Assembly: GCF_032911445.1 (NCBI RefSeq)
Contig: NZ_JAWJEJ010000001.1
Coordinates: 1,798,001-1,862,000 of the forward strand
From: Sphingomonas sp. HF-S4
GTDB lineage: Bacteria; Pseudomonadota; Alphaproteobacteria; Sphingomonadales; Sphingomonadaceae
Direction: 5' to 3'
DNA: 64,000 nucleotides
The notes under the pieces: generated by a model
What the model was told of the DNA's origin: nothing
What the model saw: the letters and a program-made list of their open reading frames with translations, nothing else
Databases searched by the model: none
Position numbers and translations under genes: made by a program
Shown here: one piece after another, positions 8,504 to 18,100 of the stretch
Numbering within the stretch: the first letter of the stretch is position 1
Layout of the letters: each line of letters opens with the position of its first letter

Positions 8504-8797
8504 AGCCCTGCCTCCACGCCCGTCGCGAGCGCCGCTGTCAAGCGGGGACTTGTTTCGCTGATGTGACACGCGCTCTCAAACCCGGTGGAGCCCGCCCGAG
8601 CTATTGCACGGGAGATGCATCGATACTCGATTCAATATTGAACAAATCGCACCCGATCATGAGACGATTTTCTTCAAATCAATGAATTTCGCATATTTAT
8701 TGCCATGATATTTACCCGAGCAAGTTGCGCGCAACCTACAACTGGCATAGCATTTCATGCGAATCGGAAGATTTATTTCCACGTCCTGGGGAATGAC
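8504..8797. other. AT-rich promoter region upstream of the nucleoside-hydrolase-like operon
   Basis: This 294-bp gap is much richer in A and T than its surroundings, especially 8600-8790. It contains the perfect 12-bp palindrome TTCAATATTGAA (8631-8642). An in-frame extension of the downstream gene to 8705 reads through this AT-rich sequence and is not convincing as coding. The region probably holds the promoter of the 8798-12966 unit. Confidence 0.5.
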
Positions 8798-9793
8798 ATG
8801 ACTGATGCTCCGCTTGCGCGCGACACCGTCGACGCGATGACGCCGCTTGTCTTCATCCATGACGCCGCGATCGACGACTTCGTCGCGACACTTCTGATCG
8901 AATCGATGCCGCAATTCGACTTGAAGGGCGTGATCATCGCCAATGCCGATTGCGTGCCCGAGCCGGGGATCGACGTCGCCTCTCGGGTCAACCAGTTCAT
9001 GGGCCGCCCCGATCTGCCGCTGGGACTCAGCAGCGCACGCGGCTGGAACCCCTTTCCCTGGCCTTATCGTGGCGATTGCATCCGGCTTGGGGCGATCCCG
9101 ATCCTCGCGCCCTTCCAGTCGAACGTGCCGACGCCGCCGGCATCGGGTGACGCACTGCTCGCCGAGATGCTCCAGACCGCGATCGACACGGGCACGCCGC
9201 TTACCATCCTGCTCACCACCGGCTTCACCCCGCTTACCAACGTGCTCACCGCGCAACCCGATCTGGCGCAGGGAATCGGCCGGATCGCGTGGATGGGCGG
9301 CGCGCTCGACGTGAAAGGCAATCTCGACCCGACGACGATCCCGCCCGAGATCGCCAACAAGCACGCCGAGTGGAACGTGTTCTGGGATCCCTTCGCCGCC
9401 GACGACGCGCTCGCCAGCTTCGGCGAGATCGCGGTGTTTCCGCTCGACATCACCGATACCGCCGCAATCACGCCGGCATTCATGGCGACGCTCCAGGCGC
9501 AGGGCGCGCAGTACAGCTTCTCCCAATTCGCTTTTGAGGCGTACAGTCTCGTTTCGGACGAGCCCTTCTACGACATGTGGAACGTCACTTCGACCGTGTG
9601 GCTCGACGCGCCCGAACTATACGCCGCGCCGCACCAGACCACGCTCGAGGTCGTCCAATGGGGCTTCGAGCAGGGCTGGATGCGGCCCGCGCCGCCGATG
9701 TCCGAGCGGCCGTCGCACAACGTCTATCTGAGCTTCGCCGATCAACCGGGTTTCTACGACTATGTGACCACGCGCCTCGCCCGTTCGGCGTGA
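8798..9793 (+). CDS. Nucleoside hydrolase-like (IUNH superfamily) protein with altered metal-site residues
   Basis: 331 residues. The nucleoside hydrolase fold is indicated by the N-terminal HDAAIDDF (residues 21-28, matching the family DxDxGxDD metal motif), TTGFTPLTN (140-148), EWNVFWDPFAADDA (191-204) and FPLDITDTAAITP (214-226). Compared with family consensus, the first Asp of the metal motif is replaced, and the C-terminal region PFYDMWNV has Asn where related enzymes often have the calcium-binding Asp. Activity may therefore be changed or lost. ATG 8798 has TGGGGA 7 nt upstream. It has no signal peptide and is first in a unit with two exported redox proteins. Family membership is fairly sure and the reaction is uncertain. 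Confidence 0.75.
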   Translation: MTDAPLARDTVDAMTPLVFIHDAAIDDFVATLLIESMPQFDLKGVIIANADCVPEPGIDVASRVNQFMGRPDLPLGLSSARGWNPFPWPYRGDCIRLGAIPILAPFQSNVPTPPASGDALLAEMLQTAIDTGTPLTILLTTGFTPLTNVLTAQPDLAQGIGRIAWMGGALDVKGNLDPTTIPPEIANKHAEWNVFWDPFAADDALASFGEIAVFPLDITDTAAITPAFMATLQAQGAQYSFSQFAFEAYSLVSDEPFYDMWNVTSTVWLDAPELYAAPHQTTLEVVQWGFEQGWMRPAPPMSERPSHNVYLSFADQPGFYDYVTTRLARSA

Positions 9794-9814
9794 CGCGCAA
9801 ACTAGGGGGCTGAC

Positions 9815-11278
9815 ATGAAGCATGCGTATCGGGGGTTCGCCCGGGCATCGGGGCTCGCCGCCCTTTTCGGGCTCGTCGCGCTCGGCACCACGAGCTGCAA
9901 GCAGGCCGAGGCGCAGGGTGGCGGCAACTCGCCCGCCGCGCAATTCGCCTTCCGCAATTCGGCCGATACGCCGCCGCCCGATCCGGGCCGGATCTTCAAG
10001 CTCAGCGCCGATTACCCCAAGGCGATGCCCGGGCCGTGCGCCGAATGCGAATGGCTCAAGATCCCGGTGAGCTTCGAGGCCAATTTTCCGCCCAAGGAAT
10101 CGCCACACGCATGGACCCAGGGCCGATGGTCCGAATATCTCGCCTCGATCCTGCGCTATGTCCGCCAGGGCCAAGATCCCAATCTGCGTGACGAAGTCGG
10201 CTTCCTCGTCGATGTCGGCGGCAGCACGCGCTGGTTCAACGTGCCCTGGATGGCGTTCGACCCCAGCGTCGGCCGCGAATATCGCCACGGCACCACCAAC
10301 GAGCGCACCGCCGAGCTCGAGGACCTGGTCGGTCCCGACGGCAAGCCGCTTCCGGCGGACGCGGATTCGATCGGCGCCGCGCACTTCCTCCCGCACATGA
10401 CCACCGCGTGCAAGCAGCGCTACCCGCGCGGGTTCGAGACCTGGTCGGTCGGCTATTACAACCCGCACGGCGGCTATGCGATCGGCAAGGCGATCCCCAA
10501 GGACGGCGTGCCGCGGGTCGGCGAGTATATGGGCTCGCCGATGCCCGACGGCCTGCCCTTCCCGGTCGGCACCGCGGTGATGAAGGTGCTCACCACCAAT
10601 GCGCCGGTCGATTGCGTGCCCTTCCTCGCCGGCTCGCCCGAATGGCGCGTCAACCGCCACGTCCAGAACCCCAACACCAAGGAATATATGTGCAAGCGCG
10701 AGGTGCAGGTCTCGCGCATCGTCCAGATCGACGTCGCCGTCACCGATCCGCGCTCCCCTAGCGGATGGGTCTACGGCACCTATGCCTATAACGGCACGCT
10801 CAAGGGCGCGACCTTCTGGGACCGGCTGATGCCGCTCGGGGTGCAATGGGGCGCCGATCCCTGGACCTTCCCGGCAGTGCCCAAGCGCGACAGCCTGCCG
10901 CTCCAGCAATCGGTCGCCAATCCCAAGATCGACATCTTCCAGCACATGGGCTGCCAGGGCCGCCTCGCCGGTCCGGTCGACAATCCGCAATCCTCGTGCA
11001 TGTCGTGCCACAGCAGCGCCTATGCCGCGAAGCCGGGATCGCTCTCGGTGATGGGGACCAACGTTCCACCCTCGTTCGGCTTCGACGGGCTGTGCACCGC
11101 CTATTCAGCCGAGAACGCCGCCTATTTCCAGACGACGCGGCCGCCGCAGAGCTATTCGAGCGGCCATTATCCCAACGCGATGTCGCTCGACACTTCGCTC
11201 CAGCTCGAGGTCGCGTATCAGGAATACGGCCAGTACGCGACGACCAAGGCGCCCAAGCCCTGCAAGGATCCGAGCTGA
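9815..11278 (+). CDS. Exported protein with a single CxxCH haem-c motif, partner of the multicopper oxidase
   Basis: 487 residues. The hydrophobic N-terminus ends at GTTSCKQ (Cys28), a possible but non-canonical lipobox, so export is likely. One c-type haem motif, CMSCH, lies at 395-399; another cysteine pair, CAEC, is at 75-78 without the His. The 300 residues before the haem motif match no domain I recognise. They are rich in Trp, Tyr and Pro, with motifs such as WNVPWMAFDP-like and GYYNPHGGYAIGK. The gene begins 21 bp after the nucleoside-hydrolase-like gene and its stop overlaps the oxidase start (TGATG). A role in passing electrons to or from the periplasmic copper oxidase is inferred from this arrangement. 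Confidence 0.7.
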   Translation: MKHAYRGFARASGLAALFGLVALGTTSCKQAEAQGGGNSPAAQFAFRNSADTPPPDPGRIFKLSADYPKAMPGPCAECEWLKIPVSFEANFPPKESPHAWTQGRWSEYLASILRYVRQGQDPNLRDEVGFLVDVGGSTRWFNVPWMAFDPSVGREYRHGTTNERTAELEDLVGPDGKPLPADADSIGAAHFLPHMTTACKQRYPRGFETWSVGYYNPHGGYAIGKAIPKDGVPRVGEYMGSPMPDGLPFPVGTAVMKVLTTNAPVDCVPFLAGSPEWRVNRHVQNPNTKEYMCKREVQVSRIVQIDVAVTDPRSPSGWVYGTYAYNGTLKGATFWDRLMPLGVQWGADPWTFPAVPKRDSLPLQQSVANPKIDIFQHMGCQGRLAGPVDNPQSSCMSCHSSAYAAKPGSLSVMGTNVPPSFGFDGLCTAYSAENAAYFQTTRPPQSYSSGHYPNAMSLDTSLQLEVAYQEYGQYATTKAPKPCKDPS

Positions 11279-12966
11279 TGCCGGGCCCGGTATCGCGCCG
11301 CGACCTGCTCAAGGGCGTCACCGTCGCCGCAGCGGGGGCGACGCTCGCCCCCGCCAGCGCCGAGGCCGCACAGGCCCGGCCCGGCGACTTTTTCGAGCTG
11401 AAATGCGGCTTCAAGGAGACCGTGCTCGACGGCAACCGCGTGCGGCTGCGCGCCTATAACGGCCAGGTGCCCGGGCCGCTGATCACGACGCGGCCCGGCG
11501 ACACGATGCGGATCCGCCTCCAGAACGACCTGGAGCCCTATGATTCGCGCGGTTGGACCGGCAACCACAACGTGCCCCACAAGCTCGACAGGACCAACCT
11601 CCACGTCCACGGCATGGACGTCATCCCACACCTCTTCCAGCCGATCGGCACCAGCGATCCGACCGCGCCGATGATCGGGATCGGGCCGGGCGAGCATCTC
11701 GACTACACGTTCGAGATCCCCGACGATCACCCGCCCGGACTCTATTGGTATCACCCGCACCATCACGGCTCGACCGCGGTGCAGGTCGTCACCGGCATGG
11801 CCGGGCCGATCATCGTCCGCGGCAAGATCGACGAGGTGCCCGAGATCAAGGCCGCGCGCGACATCCCGCTGGTGATCCAGGATATCGGGCTGTTTCCGAG
11901 CGAGACTGAGTCGAAGCTATGGACCTATGAGCCCAAGCAGAACGCGATCTGGCAGACCTTCGGCGGCAACGTCACGATCTACAATCCCCAGACCGGCCAG
12001 GCCGAACCGACCAAGCTCAAGGGCGGCTTCACCACCGGCGACTATGCGCTGCGTTACTACCTGCTCAACAGCGAGCCCTTCTTCAAGGAAGTCCACGACA
12101 ACGCCAACCCGACCGCACCGACGCCGACGCAGCTCAAGCCGCAGCGGATCAAGGTACGCCCCGGCGAGGTCGTCCGCTTCCGCATGCTCAACGGGTGTTC
12201 GGACAATCTCATGCCGATCCTGGTCGAGGGGCACGACCTGCATCTGATCGCGCTCGACGGGATCAATTTCGATGCGGTGCGCACGATCGCGCCTTATGGC
12301 GCCGACGGCTCCGGGCAGGTGATGCTCTCCCCCGCCAACCGCGCCGAGTTCCTGATCAAGGGTGCAGCCAAGCCGGGAATCTACCGCATCCTCCAGCTCG
12401 CACAATCGCAGCAATTCCTCGCCAGCCCGCAAAAGGTGATCGCCGAGATCGAAGTCGTCGGCACCCCGACCAACATGGCGCTGCCGACGAAGCTGCCGCC
12501 CGCGGCGCGCTACTACCCGCTGATCAAGCCCTCGGAGATCAAGAACATCCGTACGATCGAGTTCGGCGGCACCTTCCCGGGGGTGGTCAATCCCTATGTT
12601 GGCATCGATTTCCTGATCAACAACATGCAATATGGCGAGCAGGCTGTTCCGACGGTGGTCAATCTCGAGACCTGCGAGGAATGGCACCTCGTCGTCGAGG
12701 GCGCACACCACGGCGGCACCGAGGGCCACCCCTTCCACATCCACGAAATCTCGTTCGAAGTGATTTCGATCAACGGCGTCGCGCAGCCGCCCGGCACCTT
12801 CATGGACACGATCTGGGTGGCAAAGGACACCACGGTGGTGGTGCGGATGCGCTTCATCGGCTGGCCCGGGAAGACCGTGTTCCACTGTCATATCCTGCCG
12901 CACGAAGACACCGGGATGATGCAGAATTTCCTGATCCTGCCGGCGGAGAAACCCGGGCATCATTAG
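11278..12966 (+). CDS. Multicopper oxidase (laccase-like), Tat-exported
   Basis: 562 residues. A twin-arginine signal (SRRDLLKG, residues 6-13, then a hydrophobic stretch to ASAEA) marks export of a folded copper protein. Three cupredoxin domains carry all four copper motifs: HVHG (109-112), HPHHHG (159-164), HPFHIH (about 484-489) and HCHILPHEDTGMM (536 on), which supplies the T1 Cys, His and axial Met. The site therefore looks competent for four-copper oxidation coupled to O2 reduction. ATG 11278 overlaps the stop of the haem-protein gene by one base. The Met-poor sequence argues against a CueO-type cuprous oxidase. The substrate is unknown. Confidence 0.92.
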   Translation: MPGPVSRRDLLKGVTVAAAGATLAPASAEAAQARPGDFFELKCGFKETVLDGNRVRLRAYNGQVPGPLITTRPGDTMRIRLQNDLEPYDSRGWTGNHNVPHKLDRTNLHVHGMDVIPHLFQPIGTSDPTAPMIGIGPGEHLDYTFEIPDDHPPGLYWYHPHHHGSTAVQVVTGMAGPIIVRGKIDEVPEIKAARDIPLVIQDIGLFPSETESKLWTYEPKQNAIWQTFGGNVTIYNPQTGQAEPTKLKGGFTTGDYALRYYLLNSEPFFKEVHDNANPTAPTPTQLKPQRIKVRPGEVVRFRMLNGCSDNLMPILVEGHDLHLIALDGINFDAVRTIAPYGADGSGQVMLSPANRAEFLIKGAAKPGIYRILQLAQSQQFLASPQKVIAEIEVVGTPTNMALPTKLPPAARYYPLIKPSEIKNIRTIEFGGTFPGVVNPYVGIDFLINNMQYGEQAVPTVVNLETCEEWHLVVEGAHHGGTEGHPFHIHEISFEVISINGVAQPPGTFMDTIWVAKDTTVVVRMRFIGWPGKTVFHCHILPHEDTGMMQNFLILPAEKPGHH

Positions 12967-12979
12967 GGCGGTCGCTAGT

Positions 12980-13606
12980 CTAGGCTGCCACTCCCTCATG
13001 CGAGCGATCGATGGCGCGCGTGTATGCATTGCGGCCCGTAGTGCGAGTGAGATAGCCCTGTTCGGCGTCGCTGAGGACGAACCCGGCGTGGTTCGCGGCC
13101 AAGTTCAGCGCGTAGGTCACCGAAATGTCGGCGGCCGTAAATCTGTCACCGGCCATGTAGGGAGCCGCCGCAAGCTGCCGCCTCACGAGCAGCAGCCGTC
13201 GCTCGACGCACTCACGCGCCCAGCGGGCACCCCAATTGTCCCGTTCCACCTCGGGCGCGATGAACCCACTCACCAGCGGCACCATGATCAACGTCGCCAG
13301 GCCCGCTTCGCCCATGTGGAGGAACTGCTGATAGGTTGGGAAGGCCGCATCGTCGGGCGAGGGCTGCAGCAGCGTGGGTCCGTAGCGCCCCATCAGGTAT
13401 TCCATGATCGCCACGGACTCGACCATGGTGACGTCGCCGTCTTGCAGCGCGGGCAGGAAGTCGCCAGGATTGACGGCGAGCCACGCCGGGTCCTTCTCCG
13501 CAGCTAGCATGTCTACGTGCCGCAAGCAGTAGGGGAGGCCCATCTCCTCCAACAACCAGACGGCCCGAATCGATCGCGAGGTCTGCCCGCCCCATATGGT
13601 GATCAT
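12980..13606 (-). CDS. Glutathione S-transferase family protein
   Basis: 208 residues with a thioredoxin-like N-terminal domain (MITIWGGQTSRSIRAVWLLEE) containing the glutathione-site motif MVESVAIMEYL (SNAIL-like, about 61-71). The all-helical C-terminal domain includes GDRFTAADISVTYAL, the family's N-capping motif. The catalytic Ser is probably in QTSRS near residue 10. ATG 13606 has GGAG upstream. It is convergent with the multicopper oxidase gene (13 bp apart) and stands alone. It probably conjugates or reduces electrophilic compounds in the cytoplasm; the exact substrate cannot be read from sequence. Confidence 0.88.
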   Translation of the reverse strand: MITIWGGQTSRSIRAVWLLEEMGLPYCLRHVDMLAAEKDPAWLAVNPGDFLPALQDGDVTMVESVAIMEYLMGRYGPTLLQPSPDDAAFPTYQQFLHMGEAGLATLIMVPLVSGFIAPEVERDNWGARWARECVERRLLLVRRQLAAAPYMAGDRFTAADISVTYALNLAANHAGFVLSDAEQGYLTRTTGRNAYTRAIDRSHEGVAA

Positions 13607-13953
13607 CGTCTTGTTTCTCCGTCTTCAAATGATTTCTATGTCGCACCTTGTTCGTATCATGCTGCCTATGAAGACCGATAAGGGCGCGACGATTTCGATG
13701 CTGTGCTCGATATGGCGCAGACTTAGGAGAGGGAGAATAATGATCAAAGCGGACTGAGAACTAACACCCACCCCCCCATTCAGCACCGCGAATGCCGCCG
13801 GAAAGCCGATGGCGGCGGACTTTTGGAGTTTTCCCATCCGATGCGCTCGTTTACCGGCAAGCAATAGTCCAGCAATTCCTACCGATAGGTACGAATCTTC
13901 TTGCAACCCGGGCTGGCTGCTTTAATTGCTGCAGCGCAAGAAAGGGGAAGCCT
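13607..13953. other. Gene-free region between GST and RND efflux operon
   Basis: 347 bp, lower in GC than both neighbours. It holds a hairpin (GCCGCC / GGCGGC, about 13793-13816) followed by a short T-rich stretch. A 93-codon minus-strand frame at 13625-13906 lacks the codon bias of neighbouring genes. Promoters for the divergent GST and efflux genes must lie here, but none matches a consensus well enough to be called. Confidence 0.5.
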
Positions 13954-15138
13954 GTGCGGCTCGTGCTCGGAATTTTCGGATTGTCGTTGCTTGCCGGATG
14001 CGGCGGAGAACAGGCCCCGCCTGCCCCGCCCCCGCCGCAGGTGACCGTCGCCACGCCCGTCCAGCGCGAGGTGGAGGACTGGGACGATTATACCGGCCGC
14101 TTCGTCGCGCCGCAGGACGTCGAGATCCGTCCGCGCGTCAACGGTGTCATCACCGCGATCCACTTCCGCGACGGGCAGGACGTGCGTCAGGGCGCGCCCT
14201 TGTTCACGGTCGATCCGCGCCCCTATCGCGCGGCGCTTGCCCAGGCCCAGGCACAGGCGACGCGCGCCCAGGCCGCGCTGTCGAACGCACGCCAGGTCAC
14301 CGCACGCAGCCGCAAGCTCGCCACCGCCCAGGCGGTGAGCACGGAGGAGCTGGAGGCCAATATCGCGGCCGAGCGCACCGCTGCGGCCGACCTCGCCGCC
14401 GCGCGGGCCGCGATCGACAATGCCCAGCTCAATTTGAGCTTCACCACGGTCCGCGCGCCGTTCAGCGGCCGCATGTCGGATCGCAAGGTAAGCATCGGCG
14501 ATTCGGTCGCCGACGGGCAGACGATCCTCACCCGCATCGTCTCGCTCGATCCGATCTGGTTCGAGTTCGAAGGCGCCGAGAGCTTCTACATCAAGAACCT
14601 CCGCCAGGATCAGCGCGGCGAGCGCGGCTCCTCGCGCACCACTGCCAATCCGGTCCAGATCCAGCTCGCCGACGAGGCCGAGTATCGCTGGAACGGCCGG
14701 ATGGAATTCCTCGACAGCGCGGTCGATCCCAGCTCGGGTACGATCCGCGCGCGCGCCGTCGTCCAGAATCCGACGCGCTTCCTCACCCCCGGCATGTTCG
14801 GCCGCGCGCGTCTGCTCGGCTCGGGCACGTACAAGGCGATGCTGATCCCCGACGAAGCCGTCGTCACCGATCAGACCCGCCGCCTCGTCTATGTCGTCGG
14901 CAACGACAACAAGGCGCAGCCGCGCCCGGTAGAGGTCGGTGCCAAGGTCGAGGGGCTGCGCATCGTCCGCGACGGCCTCGCGCCCACCGACCGCGTCGTC
15001 ATCACCGGGGTCGGCCGCCTCCAGCCCGGCGCACCGGTCACCCCGGTCAAGGGCGTGATCAAGGCCGATCGGGCCAAGCAGGCCGCGCCGACCGCGCCGA
15101 CGCAGGAGCCGGCCTCGAGCCAGGCGACTGTCCGCTAA
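13954..15138 (+). CDS. RND efflux periplasmic adaptor (membrane fusion protein), AcrA/MexA-like
   Basis: 394 residues, beginning at GTG 13954 with AGGGGA upstream. The signal ends in the lipobox LLAGC (Cys near residue 14), so it is a lipid-anchored periplasmic protein. Lipoyl-like halves (VEIRPRVNGVITAIHFRDGQDVRQGAPLFTVD) flank an Ala/Gln-rich helical hairpin (AALAQAQAQATRAQAALSNA), followed by the beta-barrel and membrane-proximal domains (DSAVDPSSGTIRARAVVQNP, LTPGMFGRARL). It should bridge the inner-membrane pump and the outer-membrane channel encoded next, 12 bp and more downstream in the same operon. An in-frame upstream extension to 13792 is rejected because it would bury the signal peptide. 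Confidence 0.93.
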   Translation: MRLVLGIFGLSLLAGCGGEQAPPAPPPPQVTVATPVQREVEDWDDYTGRFVAPQDVEIRPRVNGVITAIHFRDGQDVRQGAPLFTVDPRPYRAALAQAQAQATRAQAALSNARQVTARSRKLATAQAVSTEELEANIAAERTAAADLAAARAAIDNAQLNLSFTTVRAPFSGRMSDRKVSIGDSVADGQTILTRIVSLDPIWFEFEGAESFYIKNLRQDQRGERGSSRTTANPVQIQLADEAEYRWNGRMEFLDSAVDPSSGTIRARAVVQNPTRFLTPGMFGRARLLGSGTYKAMLIPDEAVVTDQTRRLVYVVGNDNKAQPRPVEVGAKVEGLRIVRDGLAPTDRVVITGVGRLQPGAPVTPVKGVIKADRAKQAAPTAPTQEPASSQATVR

Positions 15139-15150
15139 GGACCGCTCGAC

Positions 15151-18100
15151 ATGAAATTCCCCCATTTCTTCATCGAGCGGCCGATCTTCGCGGCGGTGCT
15201 GTCGATCCTGATCGTGATCGTCGGCGCGATCGCCTATCCCGCGCTGCCGATCGCGCAATATCCCAGCATCGCGCCGCCCACCGTCGTGGTCACCGCGACC
15301 TATCCGGGCGCCAGCGCCGAAACGCTCGCCGAGACCGTCGCCGCACCGATCGAACAGGCGATCAACGGCGTCGAGAACATGATCTACATGACCTCGTCGT
15401 CGACCGGTAACGGCCAGACGCAGATCACGATCGCGTTCAAGCAGGGCACCGATGTCGATCAGGCACAGGTGCTGGTGCAGAACAAGGTCTCGCAGGCCGA
15501 ACCGCGACTGCCCGAGGACGTTCGCCGCCTCGGCATCACGGTGAACAAGAACTCGCCCGACTTCTTGATGGTCGTGTTCTTCACTTCGCCCGACAACAGC
15601 CTGCAAATCCCGTATATCTCCAACTACGTTACCTTGCAGGTGCTCGATCGCATCGCCCGCGTCCCCGGCGTCGGCCAGGCGCAGGCGTTCGGTGGCCGCG
15701 ACTACAATATGCGCGTGTGGATCGATCCGGGCCTTGCCGCTGCGCGCGACATGACCGTCGACGAAGTCGTCAACGCAATCCGCGGCCAGAACCTCCAGGT
15801 CGCCGCTGGCGCGGTCGGCCAGCCGCCCTACGGCAAGGCCAGCCCCGCCTTCGAACTCGGCGTCCAGGCCAAGGGCCGCCTGAGCACGCCCGAGGAATTC
15901 GGCAAGGTCGTCGTCAAGCGCGATACCGAGGGCCGCCTGACCTATCTGCGCGACGTCGCGCGGATCGAGCTCGGCGCGCAGGATTACAGCTTCAACGGCT
16001 ATCTCGGCGGCAAGAGCGCCGTCGGCATGGGCATCTTCCAGATGCCGGGCTCGAACGCGCTCGCCACTGCCGACGCGGTCAAGAAGGAGCTAGACACGCT
16101 GTCGAAGAGCTTCCCGCCGGGGATGAAATATTCGATCGACTACAACCCGACCGAATATATCTCCGAATCGATCACCGCGGTCGAGCACACGCTGATCGAG
16201 GCACTGATCCTCGTCGTCCTCGTCGTGCTGATCTTCCTGCAGAGCTGGCGAACCGCGCTGATCCCGATCATCGCGATCCCCGTCTCGCTGGTCGGTGCGT
16301 TCGCGGTGCTGCTCGCCTTCGGCTACTCGCTCAATACCCTCTCGCTGTTCGGGCTCGTCCTCGCGATCGGCATCGTCGTCGACGACGCGATCGTCGTCGT
16401 CGAGAATGTCGAACGCCTGATGGAAGAGGAAGACATCGGCCCGCGCGAAGCCGCGCACAAGACGATGGACGAGGTGTCGGGCGCGATCATCGCGATCTCG
16501 CTCGTCCTCGTCGGCGTGTTCGTGCCGACGATGTTCATCCCCGGCATCTCGGGCGCCTTCTACCAGCAGTTCGCGATCACCATCGCATCGGCGACGATCA
16601 TCTCGGCGTTCGTTTCGCTGACCCTATCGCCCGCACTCTGCGCGCTGGTGCTCAAGAAGCCCGAGCATGGCCGCGAGCCGCGTCCCGGCTGGCGCGGGCT
16701 GCCGACGCGTGCCGGAAAGAAGTTCAATGCCGGCTTCACCTGGCTGTCGCACAAATATAGCCGCCTCACCGCGCGCTTGGTACGGATGCTCGTCATCGTC
16801 GGCGTGATCTATCTCGTGCTGATCGTCGTCGTCGGCTGGCGCTTCTCCGCCACGCCGAGCGGGTTCATCCCCCCACAGGATCAGGGCTATCTGATCGGCG
16901 TGGTCTCGCTGCCTCCCGGCTCGTCGCTCCAGCGCACCGACGCCGTGGTCCGCGAGGCGATCAAGGAATCGCTCAAGCTCCCCGGCATCCAGACTTCGAT
17001 CGGCTTCGCCGGTCTCGACGGCGCCAGCTTCTCCACCGCGCCCAATGCTGGCGTGATCTTCTTTGCGCTGAAGCCGCACGCGGATCGCGACCAGAGCGCC
17101 GACGATATCCAGCAGGCGCTCTATCCGGCGCTCGGCGGGATCACGGGTGGCGACATCATGATCATCGCCCCGCCCCCTGTTCCCGGGATCGGCACCGGCG
17201 GCGGCTTCAAGATGATGATCCAGGACCGCAGCGGCATGGGTTATCAGGCGCTGGCGCAGGCGTCGTTCGGCATGATGATGGGCGCCAACCAGGCCGAGGG
17301 CGTCGCCGGCGCCTTCTCGCTGTTCAACGTCGGCACGCCGCGCCTCTCAGCCGAAGTCGATCGCGATCGCGCCGAGCGGATGGGCGTGCCCGTGCAGAAC
17401 ATCTATTCGACGCTCGGTTCGTATCTCGGCTCGGCTTACGTCAACGACTTCAACTACCTCGGCCGCACCTTCCGCGTTACCGCGCAGGCCGATGCCGCCT
17501 ATCGCGACGATGCCTCGGACATCCAGGAACTCAAGACGCGCTCGGCGGCAGGCAAGATGGTGCCGATGAGCGCAGTGATGGCGCTCAAGAACGACGCCGG
17601 CCCCTATCGCGTGGTGCGCTACAACCTCTATCCGGCGGCCGAGCTGATGGGCGACACCAAGCCCGGCTTCTCGACCGGCCAGTCGCTCGATTCGATGGAA
17701 GCGCTCGCCAACCAGACCCTTCCCAAGGGCATGGGCTTCGAATGGACCGAGCTCGCCTTCGAACAGCGCCAGGCCGGCAATACCGGCATGATCGCCTTCG
17801 GCCTCGCCGTGGTGTTCGTCTTCCTGCTGCTCGCTGCGCTCTATGAGAGCCTGGTGCTGCCGCTGGCAGTGATCCTGATCGTGCCGATGTGCCTGCTCGC
17901 CGCGATCCTCGGCGTCAACGTGATGGGGCTGGACAACAACATCCTCACGCAGATCGGCCTCGTCGTGCTGATCGGCCTCGCCGCCAAGAACGCGATCCTG
18001 ATCGTCGAGTTCGCACGCCAGGGCGAAGAGGAGCAGGGGCTCGAGCCGCGCGCCGCCGCCGAACAGGCCGCCCACCAGCGCATGCGCCCGATCATCATGA

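Noticed and set aside
13625..13906. 93-codon minus-strand frame in the GST-efflux gap
   Set aside because: No ribosome site, codon use unlike neighbours, and it runs into the efflux promoter region.
13879..15606. 575-codon minus-strand open frame
   Set aside because: Antisense to the efflux adaptor and pump genes, with low-complexity composition and no family features.
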